Below, piece after piece: positions 22,124 through 34,226 of a stretch of 64,000 bases of DNA (the first letter of the stretch is position 1; each line of letters opens with the position of its first letter). Position numbers and translations under genes: made by a program. The DNA comes from Anisodus tanguticus (taxonomy: Eukaryota > Streptophyta > Magnoliopsida > Solanales > Solanaceae). The stretch lies in NCBI GenBank assembly GCA_034509755.1, contig CM067557.1:16352001-16416000 (forward strand), written 5' to 3'. The notes beneath the pieces were generated by a model. The model was not told where the DNA came from, made no database searches, and was given only the letters and a program-made list of their open reading frames with translations.

Positions 22124-22800
22124 CGAAATGGGAGGTTCACGAACATTGAGACTGACTCAAAAATCATCATATAGTATGTACCCTTGTCATCAACATATAA
22201 TAATAGGTAAGCCATGTATGTACCCTTGTTGTAGATGAACAGGGATTGATTAGATCTGCTGTGTGAAAAACCGATAGAGGAGACATATTCAGCGAACCAC
22301 TGGTACATATTCGAGAAGCCTGTTTTAGTCCATAGAGAGATTTCCGCAACAAACACACATAATCCAGATGAATAGGACCCCTGAAACCCATAGGCTGATG
22401 CATATATACAGTTTCATAAAGATCCCCATGTAAGAAGGTATTATTGACATCAAGCTGATGAATGGGCCAAGACTTGGATAGAGCAATGCTGAGGACGGTC
22501 CGGATGGTTGCGGTCTTTACGACTGGGCTGAACGTTTCATCACATTCCACTCCAACATGTTGAGACTTGCCATCACCAATAAAACAAGTCTTGTACCTCT
22601 CAAAAGAACCATCAGAATTTTTTATGTCTAAAAATCCACATAGAAGGAATAATGTTAGCATCTGGTGGATGAGGTACTAGGTCCCACATCTTATTATCAA
22701 TAAGAGCATTATATTCGTCAATCATTGCTGCTTTCCAATTAGAGTCGGACAAGGAATCCTTCGGATTTCGAGGGACAGAAAAGGGAAAACTGAAACGGAT
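22124..22800 (-). pseudogene. copia I reverse transcriptase remnant, deleted after YVDD
   Basis: RT N-terminal half at about 22740-22200 shows FERYKTCFIGDGKSQ, VECDETFSPVVKTATI, HQLDVNNTFLHGDL and SLYGLKQAS. It reaches LLLYVDD at about 22190 and then jumps to the last residues of pol (VSLNVREPPIST) next to the polypurine tract. A 14-bp word, GTATGTACCCTTGT, occurs at the junction (22174-22187) and again 42 bp away (22216-22229). Confidence 0.87.
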
Positions 22801-23199
22801 AGGTTAAACAACCATTTAGGTTTATGAATTGTGTGCATGGCACGGGTTTCCATGGTCCAAGAGCGTGTATCGAGACATGGGATGAGGAGGGGGTGTCGCG
22901 GGACTACCAGGAAGAGGAGGAAGGGCAGGAGTGGCTAGGCCGCTGGCCAATGCTCGGTTTATCGAGAGGTGGCTGCAGAATCACCCTGAGGCGGGCTATT
23001 CTGGGCCACCGTCGGCAGAATCGGGTGAGCAGTGTGTCCAGGATTGTTCGAGGTGGGGGCGGGTGCTGGGGTCTGGGACGGCGGACTATGTAAATAATGA
23101 ATTAGAAGAGGGATCAGGTCACCATCTAGGAAGTCCTAGGAATGCCGAGGTGGCAAGTTTAGGGAGGAAAAAGGGAATTGAGACTCATTAAATAGGACA

Positions 23200-24566
23200 T
23201 GGCGTGAAACAATAATTTTATGGCTTGATAAGTCATAGCACGAGTAACCACGATGATTGGTGGGGTAACCTAGAAACACACACGGTGATGACCGAGGTTG
23301 GGGTTTGTGAGTGGTTGGATGGAGAGGTTAACAGAGACATCCAAAGATATGCAAGTGTTGGTAGGAGAGATTCCTATCAAACAGAACTTGAGTGGGAGAC
23401 CGTTGAGCTAGTGACTTGTTTGGGACTATGTTTAGGAGATAGGTGGCCATGGTGAGTGCGTAATGCTAGAATTGAGGCATGAGCAAGTAGGGCACAAATT
23501 AGGTTATTTATGGTTCGGATTTTCCATTCGGCCTTACCATATTGGGAGGAGGAGTGAGGGTAGATAAAAGGAAAGGTAAGATCGTTATTGGAGCAAAACT
23601 ATTTGAATTGATTATTATTGAATTCCCTGCCATTGTCACATTGAAAACATTTAATGCTCTTTCCAAATTGTGTTTTTACGAGAGCACTAAATGAGAAAAA
23701 ATGAGGTAGACCTGGAATTTATTGTCAATTGGAAAAGTCCATAGAAAGTTGGAATAATCGTCCAAAAATAACACATAATATCGAGCCGTACTTAAAATAA
23801 GGGACGTCCATAAATTACTATGTATGATATCGAAAGGTAGTAAAGTACAATTTTTGGATGCAGAAAATGGTAATTTTAACATGTTTCCCAAAAACACAGG
23901 ATTCACATATAGGAGACCTAGAAATACGGTTGCAATTAATAAAATTATTTTTTCTAAGGGACCGTAAAACAGAATCTCCCAGATGTCCTAATCTAGAGTG
24001 CATAAGGAAGACGAAAGAGAAGCAAAGGTTGATGAAACTGAGGTTGAATTGTTGACGGCGTTTGAAATAGGGTAGAGATCTCCGGTGCTATCACATCTCA
24101 TTATTCGTCTCCCTGTCGTAAAATCCTTCTCAGAAAAACCAAAAAGATCAAAGTTAATGAAAACGTTATTATCAGTTGTGAAACGTCGTACAAAGATTGG
24201 ATTCTTAATGAGTTTAGGGGCATGGAAGACATTTTTTAAGATTAGTAGTGGATGTGGTGGGGATAAGGATAAATGACAAAAATTGCGAATAGGAATGCCT
24301 TGTCCACTACCAATAATAATATTACAATTTAAATTACTCAAATTAGAATAAGATGAGAGAGTACCTTGTGATTCTGTCATGTGAGATGTGGCGCCTGTGT
24401 CCATATACCATTTTTTGTCTGGAGCGTTGAGTGACATTGTGTTCATAGCTGCCTCAATATTAGTCGGTGCATAAGTTGAGGGCGGGGGGGCTGTGCTGTG
24501 TAGGCCTGATGGGGACGTGGGCCTAGTATGCCAGCGTGGGCCTATCAGTTCTGAGGTGGATTCCAC
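23200..24566 (-). pseudogene. copia I protease and integrase remnant
   Basis: Protease and GAG-pre-integrase are in the open frame 24566-23988 with an intact active site (WYMDTGATSHM) and the segment ending at the histidine box. The frame shifts at LCTLD; the LGHLGDSVLRSL part follows at 24003-23818. The integrase core is in 23906-23676 (HSNLWTSLIL, with the first catalytic Asp changed to Asn; LFLDDYSNFLWTF). Integrase C-terminal pieces are recognisable to about 23200 but heavily broken. Confidence 0.83.
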
Positions 24567-24599
24567 GAGGATGTCGGATACGGGTTAGGAGGAGAGACA

Positions 24600-25450
24600 T
24601 ATTATGGTGGGGCCACGACGGGTGGGCAGCCCATGGCGGAGGTTGCTGCCAATGCCGCGGTCGCTGCTGATTTTTTCTTACCGGCGGGGATTGCCCCTTC
24701 CCGCCGCTGTTGTTACTAGAATTCCATCCTCCACGGCCCTTGCTAGACTGACTACTCCGGCGGTTATTGCAGATCGATGCGGGATGCTGTGGGTCCTCGG
24801 GTCTACGGTTTTGATTGCTGGAGTTAGAGGCCCTACCGTTGGCGGAGGACCCGGCGGTGGTGGTGAGGGCGACATCGGTAATGCTGGCTTGAGTGGTGTT
24901 GCGCTTGATTTTCCAGGTTTCCTCAAGAATAAGCTTCGAATGAGCCTCATAAAATGGAGGTAATGGCGTGCATTTCTAAAGGATGGTGGCAACTCCGTCA
25001 CAGGAGTCATTCAAGCCTACAATAAGTTGCATGACCAATCGCTAATTAGTGACTGGTGCGCCGACGTAGGAGAGTTGGTCGGCAAACATCTTGAGTTCTT
25101 GACAATATGCAGACACGTTTGGGAAATCGTCCTCATTCACGTCCTTGAACTGATTTTCAAGGTATAACTCTCATTGAGTTTTGTTGTCGTGGAAAATACT
25201 TTCCAAACGTTCCCACGTTTGGCAGGCAGTGGCATCGGTATCAGTAATGGTGTGCAACAGATCATTAAAGATTGTGTCGTATATCCACTAGAGGACGGCT
25301 GCGTCCAAACGAGACCAGAGTGTATCATCAGAAGCCGAAGCCAAGGGTAGGTCTGTGGACTTCGGTGTAGGAGGGATGATGTGTAACTTCGTAAACACGA
25401 CAATGTATCTTAAAAAGCTCTGCCAACGAGGAGTATTGACCCTTATCCAT
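24600..25450 (-). pseudogene. copia I gag remnant
   Basis: Gag core pieces lie at 25403-25137 (LVWTQPSSSGYTTQSLMI-type frame, shifted) and 25010-24678, the latter Pro-rich. No zinc knuckle was identified. The N-terminus is missing where the gypsy LTR begins. Confidence 0.7.
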
Positions 25451-25456
25451 CTCAAG

Positions 25457-26380
25457 TGTCACGCCTCGACTTTTCTCAAGTCTTCCCTTAGTGCGTGATG
25501 GCACCTGGGCAACTATCCCTTCCCAGGCGAACCATTAACCTCTTTTCTTCCTAAATTAAACATGTATCTAGGTGCCGAAATAATATAATCATGTACTTTA
25601 TGTGAAAACGCGAGCCCATACTCGTGCAACCACAACTTCTATCTAGACTCAATGAAAATTTCATATATAGAATAAGAAATTCGAAATTTAAAAGGAAACA
25701 ATTTCATGTGGGGCATTCCCCGAGATAATGAAACATGGTTCCTCAAACCTACTTAATCAAGAATGACATTCACCACATCCGAAGCAATGGGTTGGTGGAA
25801 CAATTAGGCCGTGGGACGATCATTAGCCCTGTTGCGGACTTTTCCTTTTATCGCGCTTACCTAAAACATGTTAGATAAAAGAGTCAGCCCTACTATCCGG
25901 GGCTGAGTGAGGACCTCGCCTTATAATTCAAAGTAACCTCACAATGCTCTACGTACAATTATATTATAAACATAATAAGCACGTTATGAAACATTTTACA
26001 GCACTTTCAATGTACAAGCCAATAATAATTGTTCACACACAAAAATCCCCTCTCCATTTGTCCTAGGGAATGCTTAGTTTAACCAGAACACATTCACGAA
26101 AGAAATCGTGGAACGCATAGGCCGATCCCATATATTATACTATATAATTGTTGCGGTACGTACAATCTGATCCAATATTTTATATATTTATTGCGGTGTG
26201 TGCAACTCGCTCCAATATGTTATATATTTATTGCGGTACGTGCAACCCGTTCCAATACTTTATGTATTTGTTGCGGTGCGTGCAACCCGATCCAATATAT
26301 TATATATTTGTTGTGGTACGTGCAATCCGATCCAATATATTATGTTATATATTTGTTGCGGTACGTGCAACCCGTTCCAA

Positions 26381-26429
<49 letters not shown>

Positions 26430-27547
26430 CCCGAATGATACTAAGACAATAATAGACTTCCATACTTTGTCATATTTTCAGGAAACTTCAAGTAATATTT
26501 TTTTCTTTAAACTTTTCGTCCTTCTCACTTGTAAGGGTTATAACTCTAAAAACGTAACCCCAAATAAGTTGTTTCTTACGCCGAATCGAAGCTAACACGG
26601 GGACCTATCACTATATCAAGTTTACTATATAAATACTTAGTGTAACTAGTAAATATTCACGAAAGATACATCTTTATGAAAATTGTCTCGCCAGATTTTG
26701 GTAAAAGCATGACACAATCTTAAAACAGTCATAACTTTTTATCCGTAAGTCCGATAGATCTCTGTAAAGTTTCAAACTGTGAATAACAGATAAAACTATA
26801 ACTTTTATTCAGCACAAACTTTCAAACTAATTACCAATTCATATAGTTTTTCGTTATACGTTCAGTCCTTCCGGATTTCAATCGATCCGAGGGAGAAACT
26901 ATAAACAACGATAACTCTCAAACCGTATGTCGGTTTTATCCCTGTTTGGAATAAATCTGACCGTGAATTATATCAATAATTCATCTTAAGTTATACCACC
27001 TCCTTGTTCTTTTTTTTTCATGGTCATTCTTTCAGCATCCATATTATTTTCTAACATATATTGTAACTCAAAACAAAGGATTATATAAGAAATTATGAGT
27101 GAGAGAACTCACCTCTATTTCTTTGCAATCTTTTCCGACCTCCTCAAGATCTTTTGCGAAGATTAATTCACAATAAAAAAACGGCTACGATCTACTGCGT
27201 ATTAAATTCACTGAAAACAACAACAAGTGTCGTCACCGAAACTCAACAGGACCTAGAACTCAAACTCGCAATCCCTCAAACTCTTTTGCTAAAACTATTT
27301 TGTTTTTCTCCCAGATTGCTTTTGCTTTATGTGTTCTGTCCCCTTTTGTTGTGTTTTATATAATTAGGTGTATGCGTGTGAGTTGTGTCGTGTCGTGTAT
27401 ATGTATGTTGCACAAATTTTGGGATGTGAGGGAGTGGAAGAAGGGGTTGAGGGAGCGGGGTTGGTTTAGGGGGACATGTGCATGATTTCTCTTTTATTCT
27501 TTTTTATTATTATTTTACTTTATTTTATTAATTCTTGGGACTTTACA
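25457..27547 (-). repeat. 3' LTR of gypsy J (2,091 bp)
   Basis: On the plus strand it begins TGTCACGCCTCGAC and ends GGGACTTTACA, directly before the polypurine tract. In minus orientation that is TGTAAAGTCCC to GGCGTGACA, with TG/CA ends. Internal features are the 40-bp tandem repeat at 26151-26395 and a TA microsatellite. No partner LTR is in the window. Confidence 0.85.
26151..26395. repeat. Tandem repeat, about 40 bp x 6, inside the gypsy LTR
   Basis: Units start with TTGCGGTACGTGCAACCCGA or a variant at 26151, 26191, 26231, 26271, 26311 and 26356. The first five are exactly 40 bp apart; the last step is 45. Variation is mostly at CpG-type positions (CGG/TGG, ACCCG/ATCCG). The array runs into (TA)n at about 26384-26427. 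Confidence 0.92.
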
Positions 27548-27659
27548 TTCTCCCCTCCTTAAACAACATTCGTCCTAGAATGTGAATAAGGTCGTAACAC
27601 ATGCACATAGACACGTAAACTGCACACATGAAATACAACTTAACACATCTTTTTACCTT

Positions 27660-29722
27660 ACTCAAACAGGAATGGATATTTGACTTTCATCGCGTCTTTG
27701 GCTTCCCAGGTTGCTTCTTTTGTGGAGTGATTTCTTCATAGGACTTTCACGAAAGCAATATCTTTATTCCTATGGCGCTTAATCTGTCTATCCAGTATTT
27801 CTATCGGAATTCCTTCATATTGAGCTCTTCGTTCAGGACTATCTCTTGGGGTTGGATGACGTGACTTGGATCGTGCAAGTACTTTCGTAACATTGACACA
27901 TGGAATATCGGATGCACCGCTTCCAATTCTTGTGGAAATGCTAGTTCGTAAGCCACATTCCCCACTCTTCGTAGGATCTCATATGGTCCAATAAACCTTG
28001 GGCTCAACTTCCATTTCTTGCCAAATCGCATCACCCCCTTCATTGGAGAGACATTTAAAAATACTTTCTCCCCTTCCTAAAATTCGAGATCTCTTTTGTC
28101 ATGATCCGCATATGACTTATGACAGCTATGAGCTGTCTTGATCTGCTCCTGAATTATATGCACTTTGTCATTTATTTCTTGAATGACTTTCCGAACATTA
28201 GTGTTTCGCCCACCTCGAACCACCCAAGCGGAGATCTACATTTTCGCCCATACAATACTTCGAACGTATCCATCTGTATACTTGAATGGAAATTATTGTT
28301 GTATGTGAACTCAATTAGACATAGATGATCCAACCAATTTCCCCAGAAGTCCAACACACAAGACCGTAATATGTCCTCCAATGTTTGAATTGTTCATTCA
28401 GCCTGACCATCTGTTTGCGGATGGAAGGTCGTGCTCAACTTAACCTTTGTCCCAAGGCCCTGCTGAAAACTTTAACAAAAGTGTGAGGTGAACTGGGAAC
28501 CCCTATCTGAAATAATTTATAATGGAATCCCGTGTAACCTCACTATCTCTTTCAAATAAATCTACGCATACTGCAGCGCCCGGTACGTAGTCCTGACCGG
28601 TAGGAAATGGGCTGACTTTGTAAGTTGATCTACAATCACCCAGATAGAATCATAACCTTCTAGAGTTTTTGGTAAACCAGTCACAAAATACATATAGATC
28701 GCCTCCCATTTCCACATGGGGATACCAATATCCTAGAGTAGTCCGTCGGGTTTTTGATGTTCGGCTTTTACATGTTGACACGTAAGACACCTTCCGACAA
28801 ACTCTGCAACATCTCTCTTCATTCCGTCCCACCAGTAATTTGCCTTGAGATCTTGATACATTTTCGTTGATCCTGGATGAATGGAATACCTGGTGTTATG
28901 ACCCTCATTCAAGATCTTCTTTCTTAGTTCCCTCACCTTAAGAACACATAACCTACCCTTATACTGAAGGGTACCGTCACTTTCCCCTAATGTAAACTGT
29001 GAAGGTTTTCCTCGTTGAATCTTCTCCCGAAACCTAACAAACTTTATATCCTCAAACTGACTTTCTTTTATATCCGAAGCTAAGGCAGACTAAGAGGTAT
29101 CATGCACCACCACCTTTCCTTCGCTGACCTCAGTTAGACTAACCCCGAGGTTTCCCAATTTTTGTACCTCACGAACCATACCTCTCTTTTGTATTGTCAA
29201 TTGGGCTAAGCTGCCCATTGATCTCCTACTGAGTGCGTCAGCCATATTTTCCAGGATGGTAAAGAATGCTAAGGTCATAATCCTTAAGCAACTCTAACCA
29301 TCTCCTTTGTCGGAGATTCAGATCTTTTTGCGTTGTTATGTACTGTAAACTCTTGTGATCTGTAAATATATCTACATGCACCCCATACAAATAGTGTCTC
29401 CATATTCGCGAGGCAAACACTATCGCGGCCTATTTCAAGTCATGAGTTGGATAATTCTTCTCATGGATCTTTAATTATCGAGATGTATACGCAATAACTT
29501 TTCCAAACTACATCAAGACACATGTACTTATTATCCCGATGGTAAGGTTAGGACTGGTGTTGTTGTCAATAACTCCTTCAGTTTTTGAAGACTTACCTCG
29601 CACGCCTCCGACCACTAGTACTTAATCGATTTCTAAGTCAATCGGGTCAATGGAGCAGCAAGACTAGAGAAACCTTCTACAAATCTTCTATAATACCCAG
29701 CCAAACCCAAGAAACTCCTAAT
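27660..29722 (-). pseudogene. gypsy J pol remnant: RT end, RNase H, integrase, chromodomain
   Basis: RT ends at 29722-29600 with SFLGLAGYYRRFVEGFSSLA. RNase H lies at about 29500-29238 (VDIFTDHKSLQYI, LRQRRWLELLKDYD). The integrase zinc finger is in 28936-28733 (H x n H, CLTCQHVK). The core is in 28832-28172 (WGNWLDHLCLIEFTYNN, LYGRKCRSP). The C-terminal region is at 28043-27801 (GPYEILRRVG, HPIFHVSML). A frameshift near 27805 and a TGA in place of Trp near 27745 break the chromodomain-like tail (EATWEAKDAM, YPFLFE). The final stop is near 27660. Confidence 0.9.
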
Positions 29723-29826
29723 ACTTCCGCTCATCTCCCAAATTTGTTCTCGGTTTTCCGATCATCCCTTCTCGGCCGAGCATCTTTTCTTTTCCCAAAT
29801 CCCTCCTAAATTATTGTTCCTTTGTT

Positions 29827-30918
29827 ATGTCTACCTCGAAGAACATGTTTCATCCTGCCCTTGCTATTTTTAACATCAAGAACCACATCCCTATTGTTCT
29901 TGAGATGGAAAACGTCCAATATGCGATATGGGCGGAATTATTCAAAATTCACGCAATCTCGCATCAACTCCTCCCTCACATAATTCCGCTGTCCCTACAC
30001 CCGCGGAGGATCATCAGTTATGCTACCGTCCTTCAGTGGATATATTCTACTATTTCTACCGACCTTTTACAGATGATCATTGAACCAGACAATACGGTTA
30101 TGGTTACCTGGAATAGATTGTGTGATATATTCCAGGATAACCATCATTCCTGAGTTGTCACCCTTGAGAAAGAATTTTCCCAGGTCAGTATGGAAGATTT
30201 TCCGAATGTTTTAGCTTATTGTAAACGACAAGGAATTGGCGGACCAACTCCGTAACATTGGAGCGCTTGTTACCAATAATCTTCTTGTTCTACAAATGGG
30301 TGCAGGCCTATCTAAAGCCTATAATGGCATTGGGACCCTCCTCAGTCAAAGTAATCAACTTCCACCTTTTTATCAAGCCCGTTCGATGCTCACATTGGAA
30401 AAAGTCGGCTTGGCAAAAAAGGCAGCTACCGATGCAAGTTTCGTGGCGATGATGACTTCATTCGATAACTCTCACTCTTTTGTTGACAATTCGGGGCCAA
30501 AACCGCAATAACGGTGGCGGCAAGAAGGGTCAAAACCATAAAAATAATGGCAAAAATCACGACGGCAACAACGGCGGCGGACGGAACACTAACAACACCG
30601 GCAGTTGGCCTCGGGATACTGGGCCATAGTCTGTCTGGTCTCAGCCCTAGGCCCTTTGGCAGTGGGCCTGAACCAACGGCCAGTGGCCCAGTCCCGCCTA
30701 CTGCTCACCCAATTATATATAGGGGAATTGGGCTCCAGTCCAGCCCACTCACATGCCCAATTTCTCGGGTCCCTACAGCCATACCCAGAAGCGTTCCGGG
30801 TCGGGTCCGTAGGCTGGTGTGCTTGGTCCTCGGCCCCAGCAAGCCTTTAATGCTACCGGCCCAAATCCGATCCCGACACCCAAAAATATTGAAGCCACTA
30901 TGCATACCCCTGGATTAA
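29827..30918 (+). pseudogene. copia K gag remnant
   Basis: ATG 29827 opens a clean N-terminal domain (MFHPALAIFNIKNHIPIVLE, AIWAELFKIHA). An in-frame loss of part of the middle (after HPRRI) leads to VLQWIYSTISTDLLQMI and a stop at 30151. The rest is in other frames: 30236-30511 (ADQLRNIGALV, RSMLTLEKVGLAKKAATDA), then Asn/Gly/Lys- and Gly/Pro-rich tails. No zinc knuckle is visible. Confidence 0.85.
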
Positions 30919-31508
30919 ATCCTCCAGACGTGAATTGGTACAGATACACCGGTGCCATTTCTCACATGACGTCCGACCGAGGTACTCTCTCATCTTATTT
31001 CAATTTGAGCAAAAATTGTGGCATTATTGTTGGTAATGGCAACTCAGTTCCAAATTGAGAAAAATTCATGGCATTATTGTTGGTAATGGCAACTCAATTC
31101 TAATTCGTGGTTCCGGTCATACAACTTTGTCTCCCCCCCCCATCCACCTCTTGTTTTGAAAAATACCCTTTATGCCCTAACTTAATTCAAAATTTGGTGT
31201 ATGTCTGTAAATTCACCACTGATAATTGAGTTTCTATTAATTTTGATCCATTTGGGTTTTCTTTGAAGGATTTCAAAATGGGGATACCTCTCATGAGATG
31301 CAATAGTAGGGGAGATCTTTATCCAATCACGCCCGCCACCAGTTTCTCGAGTCAAGCCATGCCATCAACATTTGCAGCTCTAGCTCCTTCCTTGTGGCAT
31401 GCACGTTTGGGTCACCCTGGGTCGTCCATTATTTCTTCCTTGCATAAAAAAATTATTTCTTGTAAGGGTACGCGTAGTACTCCAATTTATCATTCATGCC
31501 CTTTATGA
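30819..31508 (+). pseudogene. copia K protease and GAG-pre-integrase remnant
   Basis: The protease active site is changed from DTG to YTG (WYRYTGAISHM), removing the catalytic Asp. A 50-bp tandem duplication (31021-31070 repeated at 31071-31120) inserts a TGA at about 31057. The GAG-pre-integrase part lies at 31263-31508 (LWHARLGHPGSSI, STPIYHSCPL). Confidence 0.87.
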
Positions 31509-32755
31509 AACATGTTAGATTACCATTTTAGCATCTACTTCTCGTACTTTGATGCCTTTTGATATTATTCATAGGTATTTATGCACTTCTCCCGTTGTCA
31601 GTTCTGTGGGCCATTGTTATTATGTTCTATTTTTGGATGATTATTCTAATTTTTTATGGACCGTTCCGTTAACGAAAAATCTCAAGTTTTTTCCATCTTC
31701 TTAAAATTTAGAGCATTCATATGTACCCAATTCGAACAGGAAATTAAAAATATTCAATGTGATAATGGCAAAGAATATGATAATGGGTTATTTCGGGAAT
31801 TTTGTAATGCTAATGGCATAGTTTTTCGTTTCTCTTGTCCTCATACGTCCTCACAAAATGGAAAAGTCGAAAGAAAAATTCGTACCATTAATAATATTGT
31901 CCGAACTTTATTGGTCCATGCTTCTGTACCCCCTCCCTTTTGGCATCATGCTCTACAAATGGCTACTTATCTCCTTAACATACTTCCTACCAAAGGGTTG
32001 GCCTATTAATCCCCTCTTAAAGTCCTCTATAATAAGATTCCTTCGTATTTACATCTTAGGGTCTTTGGGTGTTTATGTTATCCACTGTTTCCGTCAACTA
32101 CAATTAACAAACTTCAAGCTTGTTCTACTGCTTGTGTATTTTTGGGTTATCCATCTAATCATCGTGGTTACAAATATTTTGATTTAACGTCTAATAAAAT
32201 CAAAATTAGTCGTCATGTTATTTTTGATGAAACTCAATTTCCGTTTACTAAAGTGAGTAGTCCCGTGCCTAGTTCGTATAATTTTTTAGATGACAAAGTC
32301 TCACCGTACATTATGCACCACTTTATGCGCCGATCCAGTAATCCCGAAATGCCAGCAGGCCCACTGCCTGCTAACCCGCCACCACCCACTTCTTCTGCCC
32401 CGGTTTCTGCCAGTGGGCCGATTGCCCAACCCACTACTGAGATAGTTTTTGCCTCAAATTCGACTCCAGTCCAGCCTCCGATTTCCAGTTTTGGACCAGC
32501 AGGCCCACTGCCTGTTGGCCAGTGCATCACCCATCCGACTTTTTCCCCAAATCCACCCAATTCTCCTTCAACACATAGGCATGTTACTCGTAGTCAATGG
32601 GGTATTTTTAAACCAAAAAGACATTTTAATCTTAATTCTAATGTTCTTAAATCCCCACTACCCCGTAACCCAATGTCTGCATTAAATGACCCGAATTGGA
32701 AATTAGCTATGAACGACGAATATGATGCTCTTATTGAAAAAATAAGACGTGCGAG
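31509..32755 (+). pseudogene. copia K integrase and linker remnant
   Basis: The integrase core starts near 31550 in a broken frame. The segment 31656-32009 has the second Asp box (CDNGKEYD) and the Glu region SSQNGKVERKIRTINNIV. A stop at 32008 follows. The C-terminal region, linker with repeated AGP words, and RT entry (HRHVTRSQWGIFKP, NDPNWKLAMNDEYDALIE) are open in 32142-32987, whose last part is out of frame. Confidence 0.85.
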
Positions 32756-34226
32756 TTGGTCCTACGTCCTTCTGGTGTTAATATTATTCGGTCTATATGG
32801 ATTTTTACTCATAAAGATAATTATGATAGTTCTTTTGCGAGACATAAGACTCGTCTTGTCGGTGATGGAAAAACTCAACAGGTTGGCGTGGATTGTGGTG
32901 AGACATTTAGTCCGGTGGTCAAACTGGCTACCATTCGCATTGTTCTCAGTTTGGCTCTTTCGAAAGCATGGCTCACTCATCAGCTAGATGTGAGGAATGC
33001 TTTCTTACATGGTGATCTTAAGAAGATAGTTTACATACATCAGCTCTTAGGTTTTTGAGACCCCACATATCCTCATCATGTCTGTTTATTGAAGAAGTCC
33101 TTGTATGGGCTTAAACAGGCCCCACGAGCCTGGTATAAGTGATTTGCAGACTATATATCTATTATTGGATTTTCTCACTGCCGGTATGATAATTCTATGT
33201 TCATCTATTGTCGTGGTACTTCCTTAGCATATATTCTATTATATGTGGATGGAATTATCTTGATCGCTTCTTCTGATGATTTACACAAGTCTATCATGAC
33301 ACGACTCAGTTTTGAGTTTGCTATGAAAGACTTGGGGCCCTTAAGTTACTTCTTGGGGGTTGCTGTCACTCGTCATGCAGGTGGGTTGTTCTTATCCCAA
33401 CGGAAGTATGCCGAAGAGATAATTGAGTGAGCTGGTATGTCCTCGTGTAAGTCTACATCCACTCTAGTTTATACCAACCCCAAGTTGGGTGTTACGGCTA
33501 GCTTACCTTACGAGGATCTCACTCACTATCACAGTCTTGCTAGAGCTCTTCAGTATCTTACTTTCACGAGATTGGATATTACTTATGTCGTATAGCATGT
33601 GTGTTTGTTTATGCATGATCCTAGGGTTGAGCACATGAATGTGTTTGGGTTGAGTACATGAATGCGCTCAAACACATTATCTGATACATCTAGGGGACAC
33701 TTGACTATGGTTTGCATCTATATCCATCATCAGCCTCTACACTTGTCTCGTATACTGATGCTGATTGGGGTGGCTGTTTGGACACCAGTTGCTCTATGTC
33801 TGGATACTGTATGTTTCTTGGCGATAACTTGGTCTCATGGTCTACAAAATGACAGGCTACCTTATCACGCTCCATTGCAGAGGCCGAGTATCGAGGGTAG
33901 CCAATGTGGTTTCTGAATCATGTTGGTTACGTAATCTTCTCTTGAAACTTCACTTTCCCATTCAAAAAGCTACCTTGGTATATTGTGATAATATTAATGT
34001 CGTATATCTTTCTCGGAATCCGGTTCAACACCAGCGCACTAAACATATTGAGATGGATATCCATTTTGTTCGCGAAAAGGTAGTTCGTGGACAAGTACGC
34101 GTCTTACATGTCCCTTTCAGGTATCAAATTGCAAACATCTTTACTAAGGGTCTTCCCTCGGTTCTATTTGAAGATTTTAGGGACAGTCTCAGCGTACGAA
34201 AACCACCCACTATGACTACGGGGGTG
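32756..34226 (+). pseudogene. copia K reverse transcriptase and RNase H remnant
   Basis: The RT N-terminal half at 32756-33058 shows FARHKTRLVGDGKTQ, DCGETFSPVVKLATI and HQLDVRNAFLHGDL. A TGA at about 33057 and another at about 33140 break it. The palm half at 33197-33430 has the catalytic box altered from YVDD to YVDG. RNase H pieces run from about 33600 to 34226; the C-terminal part (QHQRTKHIEMDIHFVREK, IANIFTKGLPS) is open in 33837-34229. Confidence 0.87.

Larger units (their letters stand above)
21890..25456 (-). mobile_element. Truncated Ty1/copia element I with internal deletion
   Basis: A 3' LTR (about 21890-22114), a polypurine tract (GACTGCGGGGTG in minus orientation), then partial RT, integrase, protease and gag run to about 25450. 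The gag N-terminus, primer-binding site and 5' LTR are absent because the Ty3/gypsy LTR of J begins at 25457. The RT C-terminal half and nearly all RNase H are deleted. The family is related to A/G/K/N but distinct in sequence. Confidence 0.87.
25457..29722 (-). mobile_element. Ty3/gypsy chromovirus fragment J (3' half)
   Basis: Minus-strand order from the right is RT C-terminus, RNase H, integrase (H2C2 zinc finger, core, GPY region), chromodomain-like tail, polypurine tract (AAGGAGGGGAGAA) and a 2,091-bp LTR. The RT-RNase H-integrase order is that of gypsy, and the C-terminal chromodomain-like segment points to a chromovirus, probably Tekay/Del-like. The 5' half is replaced at about 29722 by the leader of copia K. 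Confidence 0.9.

Noticed and set aside
22824..23455. Plus-strand open frames in copia I
   Set aside because: Shadow of the linker and integrase C-terminus; no match to any known domain and no splice context.
26148..26595. Open frames with repeating CNPIQY-type words
   Set aside because: They simply translate the 40-bp tandem repeat and the TA microsatellite within the gypsy LTR.
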